64,000 bases of DNA from JBCBSS01 sp039819065 (lineage in GTDB: Bacteria; Bacteroidota; Bacteroidia; Cytophagales; Cyclobacteriaceae): positions 3,252 through 67,251 of the forward strand of contig JBCBSS010000020.1 of NCBI GenBank assembly GCA_039819065.1, read 5' to 3'. The stretch's first letter is position 1. Each line of letters begins with the position of its first letter. The notes under the pieces are model-generated. The model was not told the DNA's origin, did not search any database, and worked only from the letters and a program-made list of their open reading frames with translations. Positions 24,905 to 34,122 of this stretch are shown here, in pieces. Both the position numbers and the translations under genes were made by a program.

Positions 24905-25867
24905 ATGAAATGGCTTCATGGTCTTCTCATTCTATCGATTTTAGTTTCATGCGAATCAAGTTCTTCAGATGCTATTAAAACTGAAGTAGTATCCACAACC
25001 TCAGATCAGTTTGTGGCAGTACTCGGCATCGCTCAGGATGGCGGCTACCCACAAGCGGGCTGCTTGAAAGAGCACTGTAAAGACCTTTGGGATAGCCCAG
25101 AGAGACGGAGGCTGGTTTCATGCCTGGCTGTTGTTGACCGGGCCAGCGATGAAATCTGGATATTCGATGCAACGCCGGACTTTAAGGACCAAATGACCAG
25201 GGCTTGGCGCCATCTGCCCAATCGAAAGCGTATGATTCCTACGGGTATATTATTGACGCACGGCCATATGGGGCATTATACAGGCTTAATACATTTGGGC
25301 AGGGAGGCCATAGGTGCTGATTCAGTACCTGTTTTCGCGATGCCTCGAATGAGGGAATTCCTGACCAATAATGGTCCTTGGAGTCAATTAGTAGGTTTGG
25401 GCAACATAGCACTCAAAAATCTAAATGCTGACTCTACCATCGCTCTCAACGATAGAATTAGCGTGACCCCGTTACTTGTACCGCACCGCGATGAGTTTAC
25501 AGAAACCGTTGGATTCCGCATAGAAGGGACTGGTCAGAAGGTCTTATTCATTCCGGATATCGACAAGTGGAACAAATGGGATCGCGACATTATTAAAGAG
25601 ATTAAATCAGTAGATGTGGCATTTATCGATGGTACTTTCTACCAAAATGGAGAAATACCCGGAAGAGACATGTCTGAAATACCTCACCCTTTTGTGGAAG
25701 AGAGTATGGCCTTATTCAAAGACCTGCCTGATGAGGAAAAGGCCAAAGTGCATTTTATTCACCTCAATCATACCAATCCGTTGTTGAACCGCGATAGCCC
25801 GGAAAGAAAAGAATTGTTTGGCAAAGGTTTCAAGTTGGCCGAAGAAGGACAGATTGTGGGGATTTAA
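24905..25867 (+). CDS. PqqB-like metallo-beta-lactamase-fold lipoprotein
   Basis: 320 residues. A signal peptide with lipobox (ILSILVSCESS) implies export and lipid anchoring. The mature part starts like PqqB (VLGIAQDGGYPQAGC followed by another Cys six residues on, a likely structural zinc site). It carries the MBL zinc motif THGHMGHYTGL, with further candidate ligands in VPHRDEF, FIPDIDKW and HLNHTNP. The reaction is unknown; PqqB homologues act in PQQ synthesis, but no other pqq gene is present and PQQ synthesis is not exported. Encoded 3 bp after thrC on the same strand, so probably transcribed with the thr genes although its job need not be related. Confidence 0.8.
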   Translation: MKWLHGLLILSILVSCESSSSDAIKTEVVSTTSDQFVAVLGIAQDGGYPQAGCLKEHCKDLWDSPERRRLVSCLAVVDRASDEIWIFDATPDFKDQMTRAWRHLPNRKRMIPTGILLTHGHMGHYTGLIHLGREAIGADSVPVFAMPRMREFLTNNGPWSQLVGLGNIALKNLNADSTIALNDRISVTPLLVPHRDEFTETVGFRIEGTGQKVLFIPDIDKWNKWDRDIIKEIKSVDVAFIDGTFYQNGEIPGRDMSEIPHPFVEESMALFKDLPDEEKAKVHFIHLNHTNPLLNRDSPERKELFGKGFKLAEEGQIVGI

Positions 25868-25896
25868 ACGGTCTTGCTCATACGCCAGATAATCAA

Positions 25897-28407
25897 TTAA
25901 AGCTTTAGCAGGTTGAATACCACGACTTCGTTCTTCATTCTTACCTTAATGCAATAGAGCCCATTGGGATAGTTTGTAAGGTCAATGTGTTCCGTATGGT
26001 TGACCTCTCTTGTCATTATAGTTACTCCTTTGTTATCAATGACATGAATTATAGCACTCGTCTTCGGACTAATGAACTTGACATTGACTATATCTCTGAT
26101 TGGGTTAGGATAGATGCTAATGTTTTCTAAGGTCAATTCGTCCAGGCTTGTTACGGTGGACGGAATGATAGTTAACACTCCAGAAGTATAACTAAAGGTA
26201 TAATTGCCATCAGTACCCCCTGAAATTGAGATTTCGTATTCCCCAGGAAGGCTTGTTTCATTAGCAGTCGTGAAAGCCTCAGGCAGGACATCTAGAGTAG
26301 CTACATCATCATTGTTGACAAAACCCTCGAACTGCAGGATGAATTCTGGATTACTTTGTCCAAACTCTCGCTCTACATCTTGAACTGAAGCATTCAATGC
26401 TGCCTTTTCTATCATTAAAGTCTGCGTTACAGGCTGCGCAGCCTGATAATCCTCATTCCCTGGTTGAGCTACCGTAATTGTGGTAGTACCCGCTCCGTTT
26501 ATGGTAATTATTCCATTACTTATCTCTGCTACAGCATTATCTGAGCTACTATAGGTCAGTGGTAATCCTGAGCTAGCGGATGCACCGATCGCGAAGCTCG
26601 GGTTTCCATACACTCTCGCATCAAGGGAGTTAAAAGTAATGGTCTGTGTCAGCTTTGTATTGGCGCTAAATACTTTATAGTCTTCAGATTGGTTTCCTGT
26701 ATTAGTGCTTAATAGAAACTGATTGTCCATAGCATGCAGTGCCAACAAAAGGCTATTGTGTTCTTCAAGGCCCAGTGTATCCATAGGCTGCCAACTGGCT
26801 CCCTCATTGATGGAAGAGTAGAGTTCTCCTATCAAGCTTGTTATATCCGTACCTACCATAAACCACGTATTACCACTAACTTCTATATCCAGAATAGCAA
26901 AGTCGGTTGGTAAATTGTCGACTCTTTCCCACGTGGTAGCATCCGCCGAAGTATAAAGGTTCCGCTGGTTGGTTACGTTGTTTGTGTAGGTGAGCAGAAA
27001 CTTTGAACCTGTATGATCAATAGTTATAAAATTGGCATCGTCAACTGCAGGAAATCCGGACACGTTCATCACACTCCAGGTTTGGGCTGTATCTAAGCTC
27101 TGATAAAGCTGAGGAATCGTTTTGTTGTTCTGATTCTTGTTGGCAATAGCATAGAGTATTCCACTGCCATCAGATGTCATACATTCTACTTCAGTGATTG
27201 ATTCTATACCCGTATGAGCAAGGTTCCAAGTCAGGCCATTGTCTGTAGATCGAATGACTAATGGCAACTGGTTCTCATCATTGACAGCGGCAATAAGTAC
27301 ATCTCCCAATGCTTCAATAGAACGGGTTCTGACAAATTCGTTGAAACCAGAACCGATCTTTGACCAATTGGTGCCATTATCAGTAGACTTGAATATATCG
27401 GCCATTCTGTTAAAAGGATCTTGTGTATGGCCTATAGCATAGGTATCACCATCAGTGTTAGTTGCAAAATCAGTAACGAATATATCCCCAGGAATAGACA
27501 CAATTGGTTGCCATTGTAATGAAGAAAATGGGCTGCTATAAGAGAGGAGTTTGCCACCTGCTCCCATAGCCCAGCCTGTATTTGGGTTTGTGAAGTGAAT
27601 GGCATTTATCCATTCAGAGCCTACTATTTCTTCTGACCAGATGCCGTTATTGTAAGTGGCGATATAGCCATTGCCTCCGGCCCAGCCATTGTTATCATCA
27701 AAAAAGAATAGGCTTGTGAATTGATCATTCTGCCCAGTGTAATCGACTTGCCAATCAGCGCCATCATAACGCCATATATCATCACTAAATCCAGTGCCAT
27801 AGCCATTATCAGGTCTGGTAAAGGTCATGCCATTGAAAGCTCCAGAGCTGGGAATATTCACGAGCGACCAGATGGAATCTTTGAATTGATAGAGTTCTCC
27901 ATGGCCAGAAGAAAGCCACCCGTTCTTGTTATCACTGAAATAAGAGGTTAACGTAAGTACGTCGAACCCAATATTACCTTCTATCCACTGTGTGCCATCA
28001 TAGTATGCGAGGTAACCGTCTGTACCGGATACGAATCCTTCCTGATCATTGATGAAGTGTAAAGTAAACAGGTTCTTACCAGGGGTTTGGAAGTTAAGGT
28101 TCCATTGGTTCCCGTTGTACCTGTATATATTCCCTTCTACGGTAGTAGCCCAACCATCATTGGGTCGAGGGAAGGTGATTGTGCTGAAGTCGTTGTCTGT
28201 AATGATAGTATCTACCTCCCAGGAATGTCCATCAAAGAATAGGATATATCCTTCCGTTCCTACTGCCCATCCGCGGTCGTCGGCTTCGAAATCCATATCA
28301 AAAATCACCACGGAAGAAGGGATGGGTAACTGGCTCTCTACCCATTGCCCTTGCACCATACCAAACATGATCAACCCCAGAAAAGTCAAAGTTGCTTGTC
28401 TCAGCAT
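25897..28407 (-). CDS. Secreted beta-propeller protein with T9SS C-terminal sorting domain
   Basis: 836 residues. A signal peptide (LGLIMFGMVQGQ) is followed by seven or more short repeats of the form GWAVG..G.I..Y.G..W (about 30-320; YCF48/BNR-like) and then sialidase-like TDNGxTW repeats (320-590). Two MBG/YDG-type modules follow (about 600-750; LPLTYSSSDNAVAEI). The end is a type A type IX secretion sorting domain (SIYPNPIRDIVNVKF ... NGLYCIKVRMKNEVVVFNLLKL), which directs export through the T9SS and surface attachment. Substrate or partner unknown. It converges on the PqqB-like gene with a 29-bp gap. Confidence 0.82.
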   Translation of the reverse strand: MLRQATLTFLGLIMFGMVQGQWVESQLPIPSSVVIFDMDFEADDRGWAVGTEGYILFFDGHSWEVDTIITDNDFSTITFPRPNDGWATTVEGNIYRYNGNQWNLNFQTPGKNLFTLHFINDQEGFVSGTDGYLAYYDGTQWIEGNIGFDVLTLTSYFSDNKNGWLSSGHGELYQFKDSIWSLVNIPSSGAFNGMTFTRPDNGYGTGFSDDIWRYDGADWQVDYTGQNDQFTSLFFFDDNNGWAGGNGYIATYNNGIWSEEIVGSEWINAIHFTNPNTGWAMGAGGKLLSYSSPFSSLQWQPIVSIPGDIFVTDFATNTDGDTYAIGHTQDPFNRMADIFKSTDNGTNWSKIGSGFNEFVRTRSIEALGDVLIAAVNDENQLPLVIRSTDNGLTWNLAHTGIESITEVECMTSDGSGILYAIANKNQNNKTIPQLYQSLDTAQTWSVMNVSGFPAVDDANFITIDHTGSKFLLTYTNNVTNQRNLYTSADATTWERVDNLPTDFAILDIEVSGNTWFMVGTDITSLIGELYSSINEGASWQPMDTLGLEEHNSLLLALHAMDNQFLLSTNTGNQSEDYKVFSANTKLTQTITFNSLDARVYGNPSFAIGASASSGLPLTYSSSDNAVAEISNGIITINGAGTTTITVAQPGNEDYQAAQPVTQTLMIEKAALNASVQDVEREFGQSNPEFILQFEGFVNNDDVATLDVLPEAFTTANETSLPGEYEISISGGTDGNYTFSYTSGVLTIIPSTVTSLDELTLENISIYPNPIRDIVNVKFISPKTSAIIHVIDNKGVTIMTREVNHTEHIDLTNYPNGLYCIKVRMKNEVVVFNLLKL

Positions 28408-28549
28408 ATTGTTCTTTGTTTGTTAGTCAAAGTGCTAAGAACGTTGAGAGGTCGCTAAAAATGAATTTTCTCAACTCTACAATGTCTCTACAAAGGTGGG
28501 TTTTCGGCCACTGTTTACAACTTTACAAGTGATCCATTCACTAAGAGAG

Positions 28550-28572
28550 TCCGTGTGTGTGACACACACGGA
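28550..28572. repeat. Perfect 23-bp palindrome TCCGTGTGTGT-G-ACACACACGGA
   Basis: Perfect 11-bp arms around one G, in the 205-bp gap between two minus-strand genes. The right arm with following AGG resembles 18546-18563 in the ilvC-ilvA gap (GTGTCACACGCACGGAGG), suggesting a dispersed family. It could also act as a hairpin between the two transcripts. Confidence 0.5.
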
Positions 28573-28612
28573 GGTGTAATAATAGAGGAACTGAGAGAAG
28601 TCTCTACAGAAA

Positions 28613-30535
28613 TCACTCCAGAAGTAGTGTTTGACCTTTAGGATATTTGACCGAATACTTAAGTGCTAACTTTTCGGTTTTGCCGGGGTCAAGTTTCAAA
28701 TCCCATTTTAGCAAACCGGTGTCTTCGTTGTGTTTCGCTTCAGAGTCTTCAATTCTGTCAATAACAATATCCTTATTACTGGAAATCGGGAATTGATCTT
28801 CTATGATCAGGTTGATGGCTTGCTGTTTTTTGTTTCTGATATTGATCTCAAAGGCTAGTGATTCTTTTCTGTTTCCTCCAATAAACTGTGATGAGGCGAA
28901 GTCTTTGACCTTATCCCTGGTAATGGTCACATTCTTATCTCTACCGAGAGAAATATTTAAAGTGTCTTTTACATTTCTCACATCCAACACTGATTTCCCA
29001 ACAAATTTACCCTCGAAGAAAAGACTGGCTTCTCCTGCCAGAAAGTTATACTCTTCCCAATCAGTCACACTGGCGGTTAGAAAGGCGTCATCATCCAGCT
29101 TGGGAGCACAATAATACTGGTAATAGGCATCTATATCATAAGCTACCATATCAACAGCTTGTCTTTTGCCGTCAGACTTAATGCTATAAGGTTGCTCAAC
29201 TTTGAACTCAATATCGGTAGTCCGTACTTGCTGTGAAGCGGCTATGTTCTTCTGCTCAATAGCGCTCACAGGGCTGAAATCCTTTTTGGATTTCAGCTTT
29301 TTCTTGATCGAACTTGCCCCTCTAATTCGAACCTTTGATGCCATTCCGGTTACCACTACCTCAGAAAGTTCATTGCTAGCTTCCGGAAGCTTTAAGTTAA
29401 TATTGCTACGACCGTTTACATTAATCTCTTGTGTATCATAGCCAATAAAAGAATAGACAAGTTGGTTAGCATCACCGGTGACAGGAATGCTGTAGTTGCC
29501 ATCAAAGTCGGTCACCGTACCAATGGTTGTACCTTTAATTATGACATTAACCCCAGGTATTGACTGGCCATACTCGTCGGTGATTCTTCCATAAACGTGA
29601 CCAGGTGTACCCGAAGGAGTACGACTGCCATATAAACTTCCACTGAGTCTATTTGAATAACTAGAATAGTTAAACCCCAAATACCAAGGTTCTATGCTAG
29701 GCTTTGTTCCTGTTTGAGAGGGGTCGGCGGTTGATAGTGTTAGCTTAACTTTGTTCCAATCCCTACCGGTGTGCTGAAACACATTGGCTTTATAATTCAC
29801 TGCTAACGGGCTGGATACATCTTTCACCCGGATGTCATAAGAGGGTAGCCAACCTGCTTCTTTTACCAAATAGCTGATTTTGAAAGAGGTTTTTTGAGGG
29901 CTCTTAGCATTGACAGTAATTAGAATCTCTGTGGAAGGTTCCGCTTCTTTGTTGTTGATCTCACGCAATTGGGCTTTTAGCTTCTCTTGTTCTAGCTTGT
30001 ATTTGTCGATGTCTTTTGAGAGTGAACGCTTCTTGCTCTTTATGTCGAGTAATCGCTCCCTGAAATAGGTGACAGCGCTTTTCAATTCCTGTACGTTGAC
30101 TCCAGATTGTTCTCCTCCAATGGAGCCATTGCTGATCAACATCACTTCTTCCGCGGCATACACTTCTAGTAGAGAGTTATTTTCCGCTATCAGCTGGTCA
30201 AAATCTTCCAACTTAGCTTCTATGGAGGCTACTAACTCAGGCTTGGCTTTTTCTTCCAGGTAGTTGAGTCTGCTAGAAACAGCTAATACTTTCAGGTCTC
30301 CGGTGCTCTCAACCTGAATGCTTTGCTTGTCGATTCTAGCCGACACATCCTTAAAGACTAGAATACTGGTTCCAGAGGCAATGTTCGCACTGGCTGTTCT
30401 GGTGATTTGCGCTCCTTTTAAATAAACGGTGACTTCCTTAATGGTGGATTTTACCTCTTTTTCATTGTCATTGGCCTGAATGGAAAAGGCCACCGAGAGT
30501 AGAATAGTTGTAAATATTGCCTTCATCATGTTCAT
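28613..30535 (-). CDS. MuiA-like DUF4139 protein with inserted carboxypeptidase-regulatory-like domain
   Basis: 640 residues. A signal peptide (LLSVAFSIQA) is followed by a DUF4140-type N-terminal region (about 25-130; EVTVYLKGAQITRTA), a coiled coil (about 130-200) and the first part of DUF4139 (LVKEAGWLPSYDIRV). At about 312-397 a carboxypeptidase-D-regulatory-like domain interrupts the fold (VYGRITDEYGQSIPGVNVII, DGNYSIPV). It ends in LSEVVVTGMASKVRIRG, the linker normally seen at the start of SusC plugs. DUF4139 then resumes to the C-terminus. Envelope protein of unknown biochemical function (the E. coli-type name is mucoidy inhibitor A). ATGs at 30529 and 30526 are alternative starts. 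Confidence 0.8.
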   Translation of the reverse strand: MNMMKAIFTTILLSVAFSIQANDNEKEVKSTIKEVTVYLKGAQITRTASANIASGTSILVFKDVSARIDKQSIQVESTGDLKVLAVSSRLNYLEEKAKPELVASIEAKLEDFDQLIAENNSLLEVYAAEEVMLISNGSIGGEQSGVNVQELKSAVTYFRERLLDIKSKKRSLSKDIDKYKLEQEKLKAQLREINNKEAEPSTEILITVNAKSPQKTSFKISYLVKEAGWLPSYDIRVKDVSSPLAVNYKANVFQHTGRDWNKVKLTLSTADPSQTGTKPSIEPWYLGFNYSSYSNRLSGSLYGSRTPSGTPGHVYGRITDEYGQSIPGVNVIIKGTTIGTVTDFDGNYSIPVTGDANQLVYSFIGYDTQEINVNGRSNINLKLPEASNELSEVVVTGMASKVRIRGASSIKKKLKSKKDFSPVSAIEQKNIAASQQVRTTDIEFKVEQPYSIKSDGKRQAVDMVAYDIDAYYQYYCAPKLDDDAFLTASVTDWEEYNFLAGEASLFFEGKFVGKSVLDVRNVKDTLNISLGRDKNVTITRDKVKDFASSQFIGGNRKESLAFEINIRNKKQQAINLIIEDQFPISSNKDIVIDRIEDSEAKHNEDTGLLKWDLKLDPGKTEKLALKYSVKYPKGQTLLLE

Positions 30536-30625
30536 GCAGTTTAGATTTTGATCTTACTACATGCTATGATGCAGTGCTTATAGTTATTCCATAAACAAAT
30601 TAATATTCGCTCTAAAACTTGGTAC

Positions 30626-33600
30626 TTATGACTTACTGGTGGCCTTGGCCTTGGGTTTTGGCTTTTTAGTTCTTTCCAATTCTTGAGTGAGAGACTCGTT
30701 CTCTTCGGTTAAGGTCTTCTTGACCAGGCGAAGTTCGTTAACTTCTGTTTCCAGTTCTTGCGTCTTACGGTTCCAATTTTCCGTGGTGGCCTGCATTTCT
30801 TCTAGGTTCTGTCGTAACTCTTCTTCCCTCATGGCCAGTTCCTCTGTCTGTACCTTGGACTGCTCCAGTAGTTCGGTAGTCTTGGCGTTAATGAGCTCCG
30901 TATGAATATCGGTAGTAATTCGTTCTGCTATTTTCTCAGCGAATTTTATTTTGTGCTTTTCAAGCGGGTTAAACGAAGCCAATTCTATCACACCTACCGT
31001 GATGTCTTCATAAATGAGGGGCACCAGCAAAAGATAGGATGCCTCGGCTTCACCAAGCCCAGAACTCACTTTCAAGTAGCCACTGGGCAGGTTGTCCAGA
31101 TAATTGGTTTCTCTGGAGGTATAACAGATGCCTACGAGACATGCATCCAATTCTCGCCGATCATGGGTAGCGTCATAACCAAAATTACCCACCAACTGTA
31201 GGTATGGATCATCTTCATCATTATCGTTGATCACATAAACACCACCTACCTGGACTTCCAGAAATTTTACCAAATGTTTGATGAATACGCTTGAGAAGTG
31301 TTTCACATCGCCCCTTCCTTGACTTATTACGTCACCAAATCGCGCTAAACCTTGATCGGTCCAGTTCCTGATCTTGTTCTTCTCTTGCGTTTCCTTAATT
31401 TGTTGCTTCTGTTGGTCTACCTCATCCCGTACCTGTTGGATAGTATCTTCCAGCTGAGCTTTGTCTTTTTTAAGCTTTTTCTCTCTTGTGCGCACCAGGT
31501 ATATGATGGTCAAAGTTGTAACGAATGCTACCAGCGTATAAAACCACCAAGTTTTCCAGAATGGTGGATGGATAATAATGCTAAGCGATACACCATCCTC
31601 ATTCCAGACATTATCGTTATTAGAGCCCTTCACCCGAAATACATAATGATCAGGATCAAGATTAGTGTAGGTGGCAGTTCTTTTAGAGCCTACATAGTTC
31701 CAGTCTTTATCAAACCCTTCTAGCATGTAGGCGTACTGGTTTTTCTCTGTAAAACTGTAATTAAGAGAAGCAAACTCAAACGTCAATACCGCTTGGTCAT
31801 AGCCTAACTCTATCTCAGAGGTGTAAGCGATATTTTTATCCAGAATAGAATCTTGCCCAACAGCAATGGGCTTGTTGAAGACCATGAATTCCGAAATGAC
31901 AACCGGAGGGATATAGTTATTATCTTTTATGTCTGATGGGTGGAATATATTAATCCCATTGATACCTCCGAAGTACATAGTCCCATCCTGGCCCTGATGC
32001 ACTCCTCCCCAATAGTATTCGTTACCCTGTAGCCCTTCACTAACATCATAGTTTCTGAAAGTTTCGTTTGCTATGTCGAATTGTGATAGGCCGTTGTTCG
32101 TACTCATCCACAGATGCCCTTTTTCATCCATCCGAATGCCGAAAACCACATTATTGGGAAGCCCATCTTCTTCATTGAATCTTTTGACCACTTTGCCGGT
32201 CGCTTTTTCGAATTGGTTTAAGCCACCTCCAAATGTGCCAATCCAGAGATATCCGTTCCCATCATCCAACATGCTGATCACGTGATCCTTGCTAAGGCTT
32301 TCGGGGTTTTCTTCATCACTGTACCAACTGCTAAACGTTCGCCTGTCTTTGCTCAGTTTGTTGAGACCAGTCCAGGTGCCAATCCAAAGTGACCCATCAG
32401 CGTCTTCCAGAAAAGCCTGTCCTTGAATGGTATTAGCGCTGATAGAACTGGCGTCGTTGTCATCATGTAGAAAATGAGTCCATTGTTCATTGGATGGATC
32501 GAATTGGCTAAGTCCGCTTTCGGTGCCCACCCAGAATATACCTTGCTTATCCCTGTGAAAAACCTGGATTCTATCATCAAGAGGGGAATTAGTATCCAGG
32601 TCATCATGGCGGTAGATCTTATTTTCCCCTGTGAGCAGATTGATCTTATTGATACCTCCGCCCCATGTGCCCACCCATAGGTGGCCATCATGCTTATAAA
32701 TAGCCGATATTTCATTACTACTGATCGCATGCGGGTCACTGTCATCCACCTGAAAGCGTTCTATTCGCCCCATGGTTTTATCGTACTTGTTCAAACCACC
32801 GCCTTGGGTACCAATCCACACAAAACCTTCATCGTCTTCATAAATAGAGCGGATGACATTAAAGCTGATACTGTTATCATTCTTAGGGTCATGAGCCAAA
32901 TGCTGAAATGCCTTCTTGTCCTGCAACTTGTTAATACCTCCGCCTTCATTCCCTATCCAAATCGAATGATTCTGGTCTTCGTAAATCGTTCTAGGGCTAT
33001 TATTACTTAGGCTACTGGGGTCTGATGGGTCATGAATCAGCGTTTGGAAAGAGCCACTGGTTCGATTTAGGATATTGATGCCTCCGTTGGTTCCCAGCCA
33101 TAGATTCCCTTGTGCATCTTCATAGATGGCATACACGGAATTGTTGCTCATGCTGGTTGGGTTATCGGGATCATGAGTATAATTGGTGAAGCCATCAGAA
33201 TCGCGATGATATAAGTTCAGTCCCCCCTGATCAGTTCCAACCCATAGATTTCCTTGGCTATCCTGAAAAATGGACCAAATGCCATTAGCACTAATGCTTT
33301 GTGGGTCAGTTACATCCGTAGTGTAAAGTTTAAAGGTTTTTGACGCTGCGTCAAATCGGTTAAGGCCTCCTGCCGTACCCAACCATAATATACCTGATTG
33401 ATCCTCAAAAAGGCGCATAATCGGGCCACCGGAAAAACTGTTGAAATTATTCGGATCATGCTCGAAACGGGTAAACAGCTCCGTTTCTTTGTTGAAAAGG
33501 TTGAGCCCATTGGACCACGTTCCTGCCCACAGATTGCCATGGCTGTCTTCCAGGAGAGACCAAACGGCATTACCACTGATGCTATTAGGGTTCTCAGGAT

Positions 33601-33985
33601 CATGAATGTAGTGAGTGAACTCTTCCGTTTCTTTGTTGAACTTATTTAAGCCTCCCCCTTGAGTGGCTATCCATAAGTTACCATCAACATCTTCAATAAG
33701 AGCTTTGATATCGTTATCAGATAGAGAATTCTTATCTGAAGCACTATGCTTATATGATTTGACTGAGTATCCATCATAGCGTAGCAGTCCATTGGGGGTG
33801 CCAAACCACATGAAACCTTTTTCTCCCTGTAGAATAGCAGTGATCGTTCTATTAGAAAGGCTCTTTACATGATTAAGATGATCAAAGTGGAGATTATTAT
33901 TCTGCGAATGGGCTTGAAACGGTATTAAAATACCCCATAACAACACGACCGACATTGCCCTTTTGGCCAACACAAATTTCAACAT
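30626..33985 (-). CDS. Two-component-regulator-type propeller / Y_Y_Y / GAF sensor protein without kinase domain
   Basis: 1119 residues. The N-terminal signal and a large periplasmic region contain about 14 propeller repeats of the LWIGT.GGGLN.F type (about 40-700). A Y_Y_Y domain follows (about 725-800; YAYMLEGFDKDWNYVGSKR), then a membrane helix at about 808-828. In the cytoplasm there is a coiled coil, a GAF domain (about 870-1020; VGGVYVINDNDED, VGVIELASFNPLEKHK) and a long coiled coil ending in a basic Lys/Pro/Ala tail. Proteins with this ectodomain usually continue into HisKA/HATPase domains, but none is here and the stop is clean. The GAF and the TEELAMREEELRQNLEEMQ coil resemble those in the protein at 47.96-50.62 kb. 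Output mechanism unknown. Confidence 0.82.
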   Translation of the reverse strand: MLKFVLAKRAMSVVLLWGILIPFQAHSQNNNLHFDHLNHVKSLSNRTITAILQGEKGFMWFGTPNGLLRYDGYSVKSYKHSASDKNSLSDNDIKALIEDVDGNLWIATQGGGLNKFNKETEEFTHYIHDPENPNSISGNAVWSLLEDSHGNLWAGTWSNGLNLFNKETELFTRFEHDPNNFNSFSGGPIMRLFEDQSGILWLGTAGGLNRFDAASKTFKLYTTDVTDPQSISANGIWSIFQDSQGNLWVGTDQGGLNLYHRDSDGFTNYTHDPDNPTSMSNNSVYAIYEDAQGNLWLGTNGGINILNRTSGSFQTLIHDPSDPSSLSNNSPRTIYEDQNHSIWIGNEGGGINKLQDKKAFQHLAHDPKNDNSISFNVIRSIYEDDEGFVWIGTQGGGLNKYDKTMGRIERFQVDDSDPHAISSNEISAIYKHDGHLWVGTWGGGINKINLLTGENKIYRHDDLDTNSPLDDRIQVFHRDKQGIFWVGTESGLSQFDPSNEQWTHFLHDDNDASSISANTIQGQAFLEDADGSLWIGTWTGLNKLSKDRRTFSSWYSDEENPESLSKDHVISMLDDGNGYLWIGTFGGGLNQFEKATGKVVKRFNEEDGLPNNVVFGIRMDEKGHLWMSTNNGLSQFDIANETFRNYDVSEGLQGNEYYWGGVHQGQDGTMYFGGINGINIFHPSDIKDNNYIPPVVISEFMVFNKPIAVGQDSILDKNIAYTSEIELGYDQAVLTFEFASLNYSFTEKNQYAYMLEGFDKDWNYVGSKRTATYTNLDPDHYVFRVKGSNNDNVWNEDGVSLSIIIHPPFWKTWWFYTLVAFVTTLTIIYLVRTREKKLKKDKAQLEDTIQQVRDEVDQQKQQIKETQEKNKIRNWTDQGLARFGDVISQGRGDVKHFSSVFIKHLVKFLEVQVGGVYVINDNDEDDPYLQLVGNFGYDATHDRRELDACLVGICYTSRETNYLDNLPSGYLKVSSGLGEAEASYLLLVPLIYEDITVGVIELASFNPLEKHKIKFAEKIAERITTDIHTELINAKTTELLEQSKVQTEELAMREEELRQNLEEMQATTENWNRKTQELETEVNELRLVKKTLTEENESLTQELERTKKPKPKAKATSKS

Positions 33986-34122
33986 TTCCCAGCATTTAGG
34001 TAAAAAGGAAGTACAGTTAACCTATGAAGATAGGAATTATTCTGTAGGAAAAAATTGAAATCTTACAATTTTCTTATGCTTGTATTATATTGAGGAATAT
34101 TGCTATTTCCGCAAACGATTGC

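Noticed and set aside
33000..33900. Long tandem similarity, possible DNA repeat array
   Set aside because: These are protein-level propeller repeats of the sensor gene, not a CRISPR or satellite array.
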